A stretch of 31,480 bases of DNA from Peptacetobacter sp900539645 (GCF_047807365.1 NZ_JBLOUI010000029.1:1-31480); one strand, 5' to 3'; positions 15,865 to 25,594 are shown, numbered from the stretch's first letter. Numbers and translations: made by a program. The notes: generated by a model not told the origin, from the sequence alone.

Positions 15865-16653
15865 CTAGCAATCAAATTTTGCTTCATCTTTCCAAATATC
15901 TAGTATCTCTTCAATATCTTTTAATTCACTAGTCTGATTTGGATAGTCCATTCTCTGTCTTTTAAGAACGAGTACATCTATTCCACATTCCTCACAGGCG
16001 TCGATTTTTTCTAAAAATCCACCTGCAGCTCCACTTTCTTTAGTCAGCATAAGGTCTATATCGTAATGCTTAATCATTTCTACATTCATCTCTTTTGAAA
16101 ATGGACCCTTCATCGCAATTATATTATCTGCATTGAATCCAAGTTTTTCACATTCTATAATAACTTCTGATGTTGGAAGCACTCTTGGAAATAATTCTAT
16201 CCCAGATAAATTTTCTCTATATTTAGCTAAATTCTTACTTCCAGTTCCAATGAGTATTCTCTTATACCCGTTATTTTTAGCTATTTCACACATTTCATCA
16301 ATACTATCTGCAAAACGACAACCTTTATAATCTATCTCTTCAAGTAAAGATTTTCTCTCGTATCTTATATATCCTGTGTCCGTAGTTTCAGCAGCTTTTA
16401 TAGCATTTTTTGAAACCTCTGTAGCATAAGGATGAGTTGCATCTATTATAAAAGAAATCTCGTTTTCCATTATAAATTTCTCCATATCTTCTTCACTCAT
16501 CTTTCCAAGATGAATCTTCTTCGCAATGCCATCAGCTAAATCTTTTCCATATTCAGTCGTTACAGAAAGTATATATCTATTACAAAATCCTTTTTTATTT
16601 ATCAATTCGCATATTTTTATGCTGTCCGAAGTACCACCTAAAACTAGTACCAC
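15865..16653 (-). CDS. cbiJ: Cobalt-precorrin-6A reductase
   Basis: NAD(P)H-dependent reduction of cobalt-precorrin-6A. A 262-aa CobK/CbiJ-family protein: VLVLGGTSDSIKICELI at the N-terminus, FIIDATHPYATEVSKNA and YIRYERKS in the middle, and a late LMLTKESGAAGGFLEKI, all family signatures. The start is GTG at 16653, seven bases after GGGAG. It lies 16 nt downstream of cbiH. In many clostridia cbiJ sits beside cbiH or is fused to it; here the two are separate. Confidence 0.94.
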   Translation of the reverse strand: MVLVLGGTSDSIKICELINKKGFCNRYILSVTTEYGKDLADGIAKKIHLGKMSEEDMEKFIMENEISFIIDATHPYATEVSKNAIKAAETTDTGYIRYERKSLLEEIDYKGCRFADSIDEMCEIAKNNGYKRILIGTGSKNLAKYRENLSGIELFPRVLPTSEVIIECEKLGFNADNIIAMKGPFSKEMNVEMIKHYDIDLMLTKESGAAGGFLEKIDACEECGIDVLVLKRQRMDYPNQTSELKDIEEILDIWKDEAKFDC

Positions 16654-16669
16654 AAAATCACTCCCTTTT

Positions 16670-17395
16670 CTAAACTGTATACCCTCTAGGAGTTATCATC
16701 ATATCCTTGTCTATAAATGTCGATTTATTTCCTACAATTACCATAGTAGTCATATCAACTATTTCAAAATTCATTGTATCAAATGTGCAGATATGCTTTT
16801 CTTCGCCTTCTCTACCTGCATCTTTTACAATTCCAACAGGAGTACCCCCATCTTTAAACTCTCTCATTATCTCAAATGCTCTTGCTAAGTGTTCACTTCT
16901 TCCCTTGCTTCTTGGATTGTATAGGCAAACTACAAAATCTGCCTCAGCTGCAAGTCTTAATCTTTTTTCTATAACCTCCCAAGGAGTTAGAAGATCACTA
17001 AGACTTATATGGCAGAAGTCGTGCATTATCGGCGCACCTAAAACAGAAGCTGCTGCAATACTTGCAGTTACACCAGGTACAACCTTCACCTTAATATCCT
17101 CGTCCTCTTTGACAACAAGCTCAAGAATAAGCCCTGCCATTCCGTAAATTCCAGAATCTCCACTACTTACAACAGCTACATCTTTTCCCTCTTTAGCTAT
17201 TTCTACAGCCATCTTACATCTGTCTATCTCTTTTCTCATACCATTTTGTACGACTTCCTTATCAGAAATCATATCTTCTATTAAATTAATATATGTCTTA
17301 TATCCAACTATTACATCTGAATTTTTTATCGCCTCAATAGCTTCAAGAGTCATGTACTCTTTTCCACCAGGGCCAATTCCTATAACGTAAATCAT
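16670..17395 (-). CDS. cbiH: Cobalt-precorrin-3 C17-methyltransferase (ring contraction)
   Basis: SAM-dependent C17 methylation coupled to corrin ring contraction. The protein is 241 aa, starting IYVIGIGPGGKEYMTLEAIEAI, with VVSSGDSGIYGMAG, VVPGVTASIAAASVLGAPIMHDF and VCLYNPRSKGRSEHL, the last being diagnostic of CobJ/CbiH. AAAGGA precedes the ATG at 17395. It starts 4 nt after the cbiG stop, so translation is probably coupled. Confidence 0.96.
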   Translation of the reverse strand: MIYVIGIGPGGKEYMTLEAIEAIKNSDVIVGYKTYINLIEDMISDKEVVQNGMRKEIDRCKMAVEIAKEGKDVAVVSSGDSGIYGMAGLILELVVKEDEDIKVKVVPGVTASIAAASVLGAPIMHDFCHISLSDLLTPWEVIEKRLRLAAEADFVVCLYNPRSKGRSEHLARAFEIMREFKDGGTPVGIVKDAGREGEEKHICTFDTMNFEIVDMTTMVIVGNKSTFIDKDMMITPRGYTV

Positions 17396-17399
17396 AACT

Positions 17400-18563
17400 T
17401 TATCCTTTCATTCTGCCAAAAGCAAAAGTTGTTCCATTATTTTTATACTTATCCGAAATAACATTTCCACTTAGGAGATATGCTGAAGGCTGTGCAACAG
17501 AATAAACCCCAGTGTTTTTCTTTACAAATTCCGATTTATCAAACATATAGTCACAAGTGCAAATCTCATCCACATCAAATAGATTAAACTCTGCACAAAG
17601 AGCTTTTGATAAATCTATCATACATTTTTCGTCTTTTTTTATAATAAAGCTCCCTGTCTTTACAATTGCAGCAGGATGAATATTGTTTAGAGCAGAAAAA
17701 GTAGAAAACTCTTCAATCATTTTTTCAGTTTCTGTATTCTTTCTACACCCCATCCCAAGTGCAATTCTTCTCGGAACTAGCTTTATATAGATTAAATCCT
17801 CTTTTTCTTCATTATCTTTCTTTATATTATAAATAATCTCATCTACCCAACATCTAAGCTTATCAGTAACTGAAACGAGTACATCTAATTTTGCTATTGC
17901 ATCAATCTCAGTTTTTTCATCTATCAACTCAAATCCAGATAGATTTAGACTATCTTTTTCAATTTCATAATCCGAATCAAAATATATCCCCACTCGCTTG
18001 TCATCCACAAGATATGAATTTACAAACTTTGCAGATTCTCTAAGGTTTTCCACATATCCACCGATTTTAGACACAATAACATCTAAAGCACCCTTTTTAT
18101 TAGTATCTGTAGATGTTGTAATCACTGGATTTGCGTTTAAAACATCTGCTATTTTTAAAGTTATTTCATTTGCTCCACCTATGTGTCCACTTAGTAAACT
18201 AATCACATTATTCCCATTATCGTCCACAACCAACACAGCTGGATCTTCAAACTTACTCTTTAAAAATGGAGAAATACATCTAACTGCAATACCACAGGCA
18301 GATACAAAAATTATACATTCGTATTTATTAAAAAGCTCTCCCGTAAGCTCTTTTATTCCTCTCTTTTGGAAAAATACATCTACATTTTCTAGCTCTAAAG
18401 CTATTTTTTCTGCAGTATTTTTTCCCTTTTCTGTAACAGCTATAATAGCTATTCTTATATTTTTCTTAGCAATGACGATATCTTTTTTAGATATTCCATT
18501 TTCTAAAATCCTACCTACTTCATTCTTTAAATCAATATCTATTTCGAAATTAGTTTTCTCCAT
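17400..18563 (-). CDS. cbiG: Cobalt-precorrin-5A hydrolase
   Basis: Opens the delta-lactone of cobalt-precorrin-5A and releases acetaldehyde. The 387-aa protein has an N-terminal region with IAIIAVTEKGKNTAEKIA, the central SACGIAVRCISPFLKSK and LLSGHIGGANEIT, and a C-terminal CbiG domain beginning ALGMGCRKNTE. The best start is the ATG at 18563, eight bases after GAGG. It overlaps the end of cbiF by 14 nt, and the open frame extends further back into cbiF without a ribosome binding site. Confidence 0.95.
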   Translation of the reverse strand: MEKTNFEIDIDLKNEVGRILENGISKKDIVIAKKNIRIAIIAVTEKGKNTAEKIALELENVDVFFQKRGIKELTGELFNKYECIIFVSACGIAVRCISPFLKSKFEDPAVLVVDDNGNNVISLLSGHIGGANEITLKIADVLNANPVITTSTDTNKKGALDVIVSKIGGYVENLRESAKFVNSYLVDDKRVGIYFDSDYEIEKDSLNLSGFELIDEKTEIDAIAKLDVLVSVTDKLRCWVDEIIYNIKKDNEEKEDLIYIKLVPRRIALGMGCRKNTETEKMIEEFSTFSALNNIHPAAIVKTGSFIIKKDEKCMIDLSKALCAEFNLFDVDEICTCDYMFDKSEFVKKNTGVYSVAQPSAYLLSGNVISDKYKNNGTTFAFGRMKG

Positions 18564-19320
18564 CTTCATTTCCTCTGTACTCGTGTACAAAATCTTTATC
18601 GTATAGTTTAGAGTTGTTGTAGTCCTGACCTAAAAATCTTCCAACCATTATAAGAGCAGTCTTGTTTATTCCATTTTCTCTTACCTTTGCTGTAATGTCT
18701 GTAAGTGTTCCTCTTAAAGCCATTTCATCTGGCCAAGTAGCCTTATAAACTACTGCAACCGGAGTATCTTCTGGATATCCACCCTCGATTAATCTTTCAA
18801 CAACTTTTTCTATTTCCTGAACAGATAGGAAAATAACCATAGAAGTCTGGTGTTTGGCAAATTCCTGTATAGACTCTTTTTCTGGGACAGGAGTTCTTCC
18901 TTCCATTCTAGTTATTATCACACTCTGAGAAATTTCAGGCACTGTATATTCAACACCAAGTGCAGAAGATGCACCTAAGAACGAACTAACTCCTGGTGTG
19001 CAGTCAAATCCTACATCTACTTTATTTAGCTCCTCAACTTGTTCTCTTATTGATCCGTATATAGAGAAATCTCCTGTCTGAAGTCTTACAACCTCTTTAT
19101 TTTCTCTAACTCCTCTTTCCATAACATCTATTATTTCACCTAAATCCATAACTGCACTATTGTATATCTCACAATCTTCTTTACAGTAGTCTAATAGTTC
19201 TGGATTTACTAAAGAACCTGCGTATATAACTATATCTGCATTTTTTAAAAGCTTGTAACCTTTTAAAGTTATTAGTTCTTTATCTCCAGGTCCAGCTCCG
19301 ACAAAATGAACTTTACTCAT
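18550..19320 (-). CDS. cbiF: Cobalt-precorrin-4 C11-methyltransferase
   Basis: SAM-dependent C11 methylation. The 256-aa protein starts VHFVGAGPGDKELITLKGYKLL; YAGSLVNPELLDYC, VRLQTGDFSIYGSIREQ and TPGVSSFLGASSALGVEYTVPE are typical of CobM/CbiF. GGAGG precedes the ATG at 19320. It is 19 nt after cbiT, and its 3' end overlaps the cbiG start. Confidence 0.96.
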   Translation of the reverse strand: MSKVHFVGAGPGDKELITLKGYKLLKNADIVIYAGSLVNPELLDYCKEDCEIYNSAVMDLGEIIDVMERGVRENKEVVRLQTGDFSIYGSIREQVEELNKVDVGFDCTPGVSSFLGASSALGVEYTVPEISQSVIITRMEGRTPVPEKESIQEFAKHQTSMVIFLSVQEIEKVVERLIEGGYPEDTPVAVVYKATWPDEMALRGTLTDITAKVRENGINKTALIMVGRFLGQDYNNSKLYDKDFVHEYRGNEDGEN

Positions 19321-19339
19321 AGCAAACCTCCAAATTAAT

Positions 19340-19891
19340 TTATTTTTCCGCTGATATTAAAAAAATAGGGTTCTGTGGTTTAAAATAATCCCCACTACCC
19401 AATTTTTCTAATTTTGATACAGACACCATGCTGACATCTATATCCTTAAATCCCTTATTTCTTAAAAGCTCTAATGCTTTATAAAAAGTGTCTATTATAA
19501 TAAAATTGGCGCATAATTTTCCACCTTCGTTTAAAATTTCATATGTCCAATCCACTATTTCCTCTAATTTTTTTGCAGTCCCTCCTATAAAAACAGCATC
19601 AAACTTTTCATCTGTTTCAAAAGGAGCATATCCTTCTAAAATATCTAGATTTTTTACACCAAATTTTTCCTTGTTAGACGCAATCAGTTCAACTGCGTGC
19701 TCATGTCTTTCAACAGCTACAACCTTCATATTGGGGTTTTTTAATGCTGCTTCTATACATACACTCCCCGTTCCAGCTCCGACATCCAGAAAACTTTTGG
19801 CATTTTCTATTTCTAGCTTAGAAAGTGCAATCGCCCTAACTTCTTCCTTTGTTATAGGCACCTTACCTGTAATAAAGCTACTATTTTTCAT
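19340..19891 (-). CDS. cbiT: Cobalt-precorrin-6B C15-methyltransferase (decarboxylating)
   Basis: A 183-aa class I SAM methyltransferase that methylates C15 and removes the C12 acetate carboxyl. The SAM motif is LDVGAGTGSVCIEAAL, followed by VVAVERHEHAVELI and AVFIGGTAKKLEEIVDW. Its N-terminus ITGKVPITKEEVRAIALSKL is a CbiT hallmark. It is separate from cbiE (64-nt gap plus an AGGTG ribosome binding site), whereas aerobic CobL is a fusion of the two. Confidence 0.96.
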   Translation of the reverse strand: MKNSSFITGKVPITKEEVRAIALSKLEIENAKSFLDVGAGTGSVCIEAALKNPNMKVVAVERHEHAVELIASNKEKFGVKNLDILEGYAPFETDEKFDAVFIGGTAKKLEEIVDWTYEILNEGGKLCANFIIIDTFYKALELLRNKGFKDIDVSMVSVSKLEKLGSGDYFKPQNPIFLISAEK

Positions 19892-19955
19892 TAAGTTTCA
19901 CCTATTTCCGTAAAATCTATTATTTTTTTAATTTATGTTTCTGTTTATATATCAA

Positions 19956-20567
19956 CTATTGATCATCGTCCAATATTACAACGATATTCATATCGTAGTT
20001 TTCTATTTTTAAAATATCCTCTGGTTTTCCAATAGTTATTTTTTCGTTATCGTATGAAAGATTTTCACCGACAGCCATAGTTTTTTTCAAACCCCTTTTA
20101 ATTATTTCCCGGGCAATTTCTCTAGGCCCAATCTTTGAATCCGTAACCATACACACTTTGCTATGAGATAGCAGATAATCAAAATCAGGCTCTCTTCCAT
20201 GACTGCTAGTCATATATAAATCGTTCATATCTACTTTTATTCTCGAAAACATATACTGCATTGAGCTAATCCCTGGAATTATCTCCATCTTTTCATTATC
20301 TACATTTTTGCTCAGATACTTGCCTATTCCGTAGACAGATGGATCTCCAGATGCTATAACAGTTATATTTTTTTCTATATTTTCATTTATATAATTTTTT
20401 ATTTCCACTAGATTAGCACCTAAAACAATTTTCTCGCCACAAAAATTCTCAAAAATCTCAAGATTTCTCTTGCCACCGATTAACACATCTGATTCAGCGA
20501 TAATTTTTTTGCCAACCTCAGTTATATAGCCCTCGTTTCCAGGTCCTATCCCAACTACATTTAGCAT
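19956..20567 (-). CDS. cbiE: Cobalt-precorrin-7 C5-methyltransferase
   Basis: SAM-dependent C5 methylation by the CbiE half of the CobL-type system. The 203-aa protein starts LNVVGIGPGNEGYITEVGKKII, with VIASGDPSVYGIGKYL, EIIPGISSMQYMFSRI and the SHGREPDFD motif seen in CbiE. The ATG at 20567 has GGAGG five bases upstream; the TTG further upstream overlaps that site. It lies 35 nt after cbiD. Confidence 0.95.
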   Translation of the reverse strand: MLNVVGIGPGNEGYITEVGKKIIAESDVLIGGKRNLEIFENFCGEKIVLGANLVEIKNYINENIEKNITVIASGDPSVYGIGKYLSKNVDNEKMEIIPGISSMQYMFSRIKVDMNDLYMTSSHGREPDFDYLLSHSKVCMVTDSKIGPREIAREIIKRGLKKTMAVGENLSYDNEKITIGKPEDILKIENYDMNIVVILDDDQ

Positions 20568-20602
20568 ATCTTCCTCCAAAGAATTAAAACTCTATCAACA
20601 TT

Positions 20603-21814
20603 TTATTTTCTAAAACTTTCCAACATTTCCTCGGCATTTTTACTCTTTCCAAGTACTGTCTTATCCATTTTAAAAATAAATACTTCTATCTCAATCTCAT
20701 TATCTACATGCATCTCTGCTCTTTTTTTACACTTCTCGCAAATTATATCGAAAACTTCTCCAAATCCATTTTCATATACAATATCTGTAGCTTCCTCAGT
20801 TGTAAGGCAAGAATCAATCTTTCTCACTAACTCTGTAGAAGCACCCATCAATGCCAAATTTGCTATAAGTATCTCATTTCTAGCATCTGCGACCTTGCTA
20901 TGAGTATTAAAAATTCCTGCAGATAATTTTATAAATTTACCAATATGTCCAGCCAAAAGAATTTTTTTAAATCCCATTCTCTTAGCCTCCATTAACATAT
21001 ATCCTAAGAAATTGCTCGTCCTAACAACAGAACTATTTTCTCCAATCCTGTCTGAAATAAAGCTCTCTCCATGATTTCCAGGTACAAGTATAATCTTATC
21101 CATTCCAAGCTCTTTTTTCATATTAAGCTCTATTGAAAGCGACTTTTTCCAACCTTCATCGCTCATAGGCTCGACAATACCACTTGTTCCAATTATAGAT
21201 ATTCCACCTACAATTCCAAGTCTAGGGTTGAATGTCTTATTTGCAACTTCTTCTCCCTTAGGAATAAAAATAATTATCTTTATTATTCTTTTTCTCTCAT
21301 TTGAGTTATTTTTTAATATACTTTCTTCACTTGCTTTTAAAACAGATTCGACTTCTTTTGCAATCATCTTCTGTGGAACTGGGTTTATCGCAGGTCTACC
21401 AGGCTCGACACTAAGTCCTTTTTTAGTGATAATTCCTACTCCATCTCCAGAAAACACACAGAATCCATCTCCTTCAAATGAGAATTTTTCAGAAGTCTTA
21501 TCTATCTCATCTTCGTACACCCAAGTTGCCTTTGCAAATATTTCTATCCCATTTGTGGCATCTATATCATCTCCACCGTCTTTTTCTACAGAGCAGATTG
21601 AATAAATTTCTCCCGTATCCTCATTCTTTTTAATCTCACTAGAAACAACAGGAATAGATAAATATATTCCTTTAGGTGTATCTATATTTACCGTATCTAT
21701 TTTTCCATTAGTTAAAAGCATATACACAGCAGCCTTTGAAACCGCAGTTGCACAAGATCCCGTAGTATAGCCCCTTCTGTATTTTTTCCCGTCTATATAT
21801 ACAAATTCTTCCAT
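20603..21814 (-). CDS. cbiD: Cobalt-precorrin-5B C1-methyltransferase
   Basis: Methylates C1 in the anaerobic route. It is unrelated in fold to the other methyltransferases. The 403-aa protein begins with the CbiD signature RRGYTTGSCATAVSKAAVYML; GDGVGIITKKGLSVEPGRPAINP and the long loop with VNPRL-type FNPRLGIVGGISIIGTSG are further family segments. The ribosome binding site before the ATG at 21814 is weak, and it starts only 8 nt after the cbiC stop, so coupling to cbiC is likely. Presence of cbiD marks the anaerobic pathway. Confidence 0.96.
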   Translation of the reverse strand: MEEFVYIDGKKYRRGYTTGSCATAVSKAAVYMLLTNGKIDTVNIDTPKGIYLSIPVVSSEIKKNEDTGEIYSICSVEKDGGDDIDATNGIEIFAKATWVYEDEIDKTSEKFSFEGDGFCVFSGDGVGIITKKGLSVEPGRPAINPVPQKMIAKEVESVLKASEESILKNNSNERKRIIKIIIFIPKGEEVANKTFNPRLGIVGGISIIGTSGIVEPMSDEGWKKSLSIELNMKKELGMDKIILVPGNHGESFISDRIGENSSVVRTSNFLGYMLMEAKRMGFKKILLAGHIGKFIKLSAGIFNTHSKVADARNEILIANLALMGASTELVRKIDSCLTTEEATDIVYENGFGEVFDIICEKCKKRAEMHVDNEIEIEVFIFKMDKTVLGKSKNAEEMLESFRK

Positions 21815-21822
21815 AATACAAA

Positions 21823-22461
21823 CTATCTCTCTATGCTGTAAAGTATAGCATTGATTATTGCAGCCGCTAGATTACTTCCACCTTTTCTTCCCTCAGAAAG
21901 TATGTATGGAATATTTGTTTCTGCAAGTCTTTCTTTTGACTCAGCTGCTCCAACAAATCCAACTGGAACACCTATAACAGCATCTACTTCCATCTCTCCT
22001 GCTTCCACCATTTCTATAACCTTAAACAGAGCTGTTGGAGCATTTCCAAGAACAAAAATCTTTCTTCCTCTGTCCTCAGCAGCTATCTCAACTGCAGCCA
22101 TAGATCTTGTAATCTCTTTTTCCTTGGCTCTTGCAACAGTTCTATCATCTGCAACTAAACAAGCATAATTGCATCCCAATTTATCTAATTTTCTCTTGTT
22201 TATTCCGCTTAAAGCCATAGTAGTATCTGTGTAAATACTAGCCTTATTTTCAAGAGCATCCTTTATTATCTCAGCTGCATTATCAGATATTTTTAGAATA
22301 TCTAAATACTCAAAATCGGCAGTTGTGTGTATCGCTCTTTTTATTATTTTTTCTTCTATTTCACTTTTGTACTCATATCCAGGTCTTATATCGTCTATTA
22401 TTCCCTGTATAATCTCAAAACTTCTCTCTTCAATCTTCATAGGGTTTTTAATATAATCCAA
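21823..22461 (-). CDS. cbiC: Cobalt-precorrin-8 methylmutase
   Basis: Moves the C11 methyl to C12 to give cobyrinic acid. The 212-aa protein has the family segments RAIHTTADFEYLDIL, IYTDTTMALSGINK and VIGVPVGFVGAAESKERL plus GSNLAAAIINAIL at the end. The likely start is TTG at 22461, about seven bases after AGGAGG; an ATG at 22440 is the alternative. It follows the pduX-like gene by 21 nt. Confidence 0.96.
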   Translation of the reverse strand: MDYIKNPMKIEERSFEIIQGIIDDIRPGYEYKSEIEEKIIKRAIHTTADFEYLDILKISDNAAEIIKDALENKASIYTDTTMALSGINKRKLDKLGCNYACLVADDRTVARAKEKEITRSMAAVEIAAEDRGRKIFVLGNAPTALFKVIEMVEAGEMEVDAVIGVPVGFVGAAESKERLAETNIPYILSEGRKGGSNLAAAIINAILYSIER

Positions 22462-22482
22462 AAAAATCCCTCCTTTTATTTT

Positions 22483-23403
22483 TTATTCGTATCTTATTCC
22501 ACCTTTGATAATATCTAGTGTGTACATATCTGAATAAACTTTGTCTATCTCTCTTCTTTTTAATTCAGCTATCATCTCAGTACAATCAAAGTATTTATCC
22601 ACTAAAATTCCGACTATTGTACCACTATGTGCTACATTTACTCCAAATCCACCACATTTATCAGATACCTCTATAATCTCGTGTAGATACTCTTTTTTAC
22701 AGATATTTTCATTTGCCAAACTACTAGCAGTACACGCTCTACCAATCATCTCTCTATCTTTTTCTGTGAATCCCTTTTTAAGCATTCTAAAGGCATTTTC
22801 AATAATTTCTCTATTTTTCATCTTTGCCTCTTTGTACATTCTGTTCTTTCTAAGGTCTACAGTATTTAGATATTTATTAGGCTCTAAAAGAAAAACCTTC
22901 ATATTATCTATATACCCAAGTTTTTCCTTCACTTTACCCTTAACTGGGTTAAATATCACATTATCCTTCATAAATACAGAATCTGTAGGCTCTATTGATG
23001 ATGCTATTTCTGCAATTTCTTCTGGAGTCATTTCCTCACCTATTAGATTTAATGCAGCTCCTATAGCAGCTCCTATATCTGCAGTTGAGCTACCCATTCC
23101 CTTGCTTACAGGAACCTCACTTATTATTTTTACAGATAAATTGTTTAGCGTTTCAACTGGTATATCGTATTTTTCAAATACTTTTCTTATAGCCAATCTC
23201 GATTTTTTTACATTTCTTATGTATATTTTCTTTTCTGTTCCTTTAACTCTTTCAGTTAAGTCCTCTTCCTCACCATCTTTTCTCTCTTCAAGGTAAACTT
23301 CTGAAAAAAGATTTACTGCATAGGAGCAGAGGTACTCTTCATTTCCTATCATTCCCTGAACAAACTCTCCACAAGAAGCAGGGCATTTTGCGTAACCTTT
23401 CAC
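22483..23403 (-). CDS. pduX: L-threonine kinase (GHMP family, PduX-like)
   Basis: Phosphorylates L-threonine to the O-3-phosphate used by CobD for the aminopropanol linker. The 306-aa GHMP kinase has AKCPASCGEFVQG at the N-terminus, the ATP loop VPVSKGMGSSTADIGAAIG and a late GGFGVNVAHSGTIVGILVD. CPASCGE and the cobalamin context point to PduX rather than to homoserine kinase. I use a GTG start at 23403, directly after the cobD stop (23405-23407); an upstream ATG at 23433 would overlap cobD by 29 nt and has no clear ribosome binding site. The cobD and pduX pair therefore encodes consecutive steps. Confidence 0.88.
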   Translation of the reverse strand: MKGYAKCPASCGEFVQGMIGNEEYLCSYAVNLFSEVYLEERKDGEEEDLTERVKGTEKKIYIRNVKKSRLAIRKVFEKYDIPVETLNNLSVKIISEVPVSKGMGSSTADIGAAIGAALNLIGEEMTPEEIAEIASSIEPTDSVFMKDNVIFNPVKGKVKEKLGYIDNMKVFLLEPNKYLNTVDLRKNRMYKEAKMKNREIIENAFRMLKKGFTEKDREMIGRACTASSLANENICKKEYLHEIIEVSDKCGGFGVNVAHSGTIVGILVDKYFDCTEMIAELKRREIDKVYSDMYTLDIIKGGIRYE

Positions 23404-23404
23404 T

Positions 23405-24541
23405 CTATTCACCCAATACAGATCTAAGTGCATCTACAAGTACAGTATTTTGTTCATGATTTTTAATAGCTACTCTAGCAAAACTAGAGTCTAAACCAAT
23501 AAAATTAGACGCATCTCTAATGAGAAGACCTGCCCTTTTTAATAAATTTTCTTTCACATCCAATACATTTCTATTTTCAAATCTAACTAGAATAAAATTC
23601 GCATCTGAATTAAATGCCTTTATTCCATCTATTTTATTTATTTCATTTATCATACATACTCTTTCTTTAGAAAAATACTCCTTGCTTTTTCTTATGTACT
23701 CCTCCTCTTTAAATATAAAATCAGATGCAGAATCTGCAAATGAGTTTATCGTCCAAGGCTCTTTTTCATCGTACATCTTTTGAAGTAATTCCCTATTTGA
23801 GCTTATTCCATAACCTAGCCTAATTCCTGGTATTCCAAAGAATTTTGTAACTGCTCTGATTATGAATAAGTTCTTTGATTTTTCGACCATATTTACAAGA
23901 CTTCTCTCTTTTTCAGAGTCTGCAAATTCAATAAAGGTTTCATCCACTATAAGCAACTTTCCTTCCTTTTCTGCAAATTCCAGTAGTTTTTTTATTTCTC
24001 TAACAGATCCATCTGGATTGTTTGGATTGCAGATAAATATACTGTCAAATTCGTCTTTTCTTCTGTAAATTTCGTCTAAATCAAGTTTAAAATCTTTCTT
24101 CCAATCCATCACAAAATCTACTACACTTAGACCTGCAATCTCTGCACCTTTTCTATATTCAGAAAAAGTTGGATTGATTATAGCAAGTCTACCACTTAAA
24201 TTTCTCATAAGGAGGTAGATTATCTCCGTTGCTCCATTTCCAGGAATAATATAGCTATCCTCTACTCTAAGGTAGTCTGCTATATTTTTTCTAAGTCTTC
24301 TATATTTTATATCTGGATATTTTTGCAAATTCTCCACTCCAGCCGCTACAATCTTATCCATACTCTCTACAATAAATGGATTAATATTTGAGCTAAAGTC
24401 GATAATTTTATCTGCTTCAAGTCCATAGAGTTCGGCTGCTGAATTGATATCTGCCCCATGAACTGAGTTTATATTAACTTTTTCTTTATTGAACTCTTTT
24501 TCTTTGGTAGATTTATTTTTTTTATTCAAATTATTTTCCAT
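23405..24541 (-). CDS. cobD: L-threonine-O-3-phosphate decarboxylase
   Basis: PLP enzyme making (R)-1-amino-2-propanol O-2-phosphate, the cobinamide side-chain precursor. The 378-aa class I aminotransferase fold shows IDFSSNINPF at the start, IIPGNGATEIIYLL, FICNPNNPDGS and the PLP-lysine segment RAVTKFFGIPGIRLGYG. It could be read as a histidinol-phosphate aminotransferase relative, but the position between cbiB and pduX settles the role. The first 25 residues are Lys/Asn-rich and probably disordered. The start is ATG at 24541 with GGAAAG upstream. Confidence 0.93.
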   Translation of the reverse strand: MENNLNKKNKSTKEKEFNKEKVNINSVHGADINSAAELYGLEADKIIDFSSNINPFIVESMDKIVAAGVENLQKYPDIKYRRLRKNIADYLRVEDSYIIPGNGATEIIYLLMRNLSGRLAIINPTFSEYRKGAEIAGLSVVDFVMDWKKDFKLDLDEIYRRKDEFDSIFICNPNNPDGSVREIKKLLEFAEKEGKLLIVDETFIEFADSEKERSLVNMVEKSKNLFIIRAVTKFFGIPGIRLGYGISSNRELLQKMYDEKEPWTINSFADSASDFIFKEEEYIRKSKEYFSKERVCMINEINKIDGIKAFNSDANFILVRFENRNVLDVKENLLKRAGLLIRDASNFIGLDSSFARVAIKNHEQNTVLVDALRSVLGE

Positions 24542-24580
24542 CAATTCTTTCCAAACTCTCCTTTTAACAGTATTAATATA

Positions 24581-25594
24581 TTATATCATAATGCAAAACA
24601 ACGCTGATAAAATTAAAAGTGCATTAGCTGTTGTCGCATACATAAGCTTATTCATTCTAACTATATCGTAGTTTTCTAATTCTCTTTTTTTATCTCCAAT
24701 AGTAGGTTTATATACTTCCTTCCCAAAGTAGATATTTGTTCCACCAAGCTGTACTCCAATTGCTCCAGCTGCTGCACCTTCTGCAAATGCACAGTTCGGA
24801 CTTTTGTGATTTTTTCTATCTCTAATCGCTATTTTAAACGAGTTTGCTCCATTCATACCACATAAAAATGCTCCTAAAGGCATAAATATCGCAGTTAATC
24901 TTGCTGGAATAAAGTTGGCTACATCATCTAATTTTGCAGATACACATCCAAGGTTTAAATATTTATCATTCTTATATCCAACCATTGAGTCTAATGTGTT
25001 TATCGCCTTATAAGTCATTGCTCCTACAGGGCCGAATAAAAATCCGTAGAACATCGGCGAAATTGTTCCATCTACAGTATTTTCGGCAACTGTTTCAACT
25101 GTAGCCCTTATTATCTCAGATTGGCTAAGATTTGTAGTATCACGACCTACTATATATGAAAGCTGCACTCTCGATTTTTTTATATCTCCAGTTTCAAGTA
25201 CGTTGTAAATCTTTGTAGCCTCGTCCTTTAAACACTTTGTAGAAAGTGTTGTGTAGATTATAAACGCACTCACAAAAATTTCTACATATTTATTGAAGCT
25301 TGCAATCTTTACAATCAATGTTGTAACAAGCGCTGTTGTAACAACAGGCACCAACCACATCAAAATTCCCAAATATTTTAGAGATTTCTCTGATTTTGCA
25401 TGCTTTCTTATAAATTTTTCTGTTTTGCTTATCAACTTACCTATAAATCTCACTGGGTGTGGAAACCAATACGGGTCTCCAAACACCAAGTCCATAACGT
25501 ATCCCAAAATCATAATAAGTATATTTACAAAACTATATCCAATCACAGTAAAAACAATCTTACTCGTTCCCTGTGGTGTAAATAAATTTTCCAT
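24581..25594 (-). CDS. cbiB: Adenosylcobinamide-phosphate synthase
   Basis: Membrane enzyme attaching aminopropanol phosphate to adenosylcobyric acid. The 337-aa protein has several membrane helices and the signatures DLVFGDPYWFPHPVRFIGKLI, RDTTNLSQSEIIRATVETVAENTVDGTISPMFY and NAPSPNCAFAEGAAA-like KSPNCAFAEGAAAGAIGVQLGG. The start is taken as ATG at 25594, eleven bases after GAGG; a TTG at 25600 is possible. It lies 58 nt after cbiA and 39 nt before cobD. Confidence 0.95.
   Translation of the reverse strand: MENLFTPQGTSKIVFTVIGYSFVNILIMILGYVMDLVFGDPYWFPHPVRFIGKLISKTEKFIRKHAKSEKSLKYLGILMWLVPVVTTALVTTLIVKIASFNKYVEIFVSAFIIYTTLSTKCLKDEATKIYNVLETGDIKKSRVQLSYIVGRDTTNLSQSEIIRATVETVAENTVDGTISPMFYGFLFGPVGAMTYKAINTLDSMVGYKNDKYLNLGCVSAKLDDVANFIPARLTAIFMPLGAFLCGMNGANSFKIAIRDRKNHKSPNCAFAEGAAAGAIGVQLGGTNIYFGKEVYKPTIGDKKRELENYDIVRMNKLMYATTANALLILSALFCIMI

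Noticed and set aside
17998..18606. 202-codon plus-strand open frame opposite cbiG
   Set aside because: It is antisense to cbiG, without a ribosome binding site or motifs.
22541..23296. 251-codon plus-strand open frame opposite pduX
   Set aside because: It is fully antisense to a recognisable GHMP kinase; the low-complexity Ser/Phe/Ile composition is typical of reverse frames of AT-rich genes.
23404..23433. Upstream ATG start for pduX at 23433
   Set aside because: It would overlap the cobD coding region, lacks a clear ribosome binding site, and adds ten residues not expected before the family start KGYAKCPASCGE.
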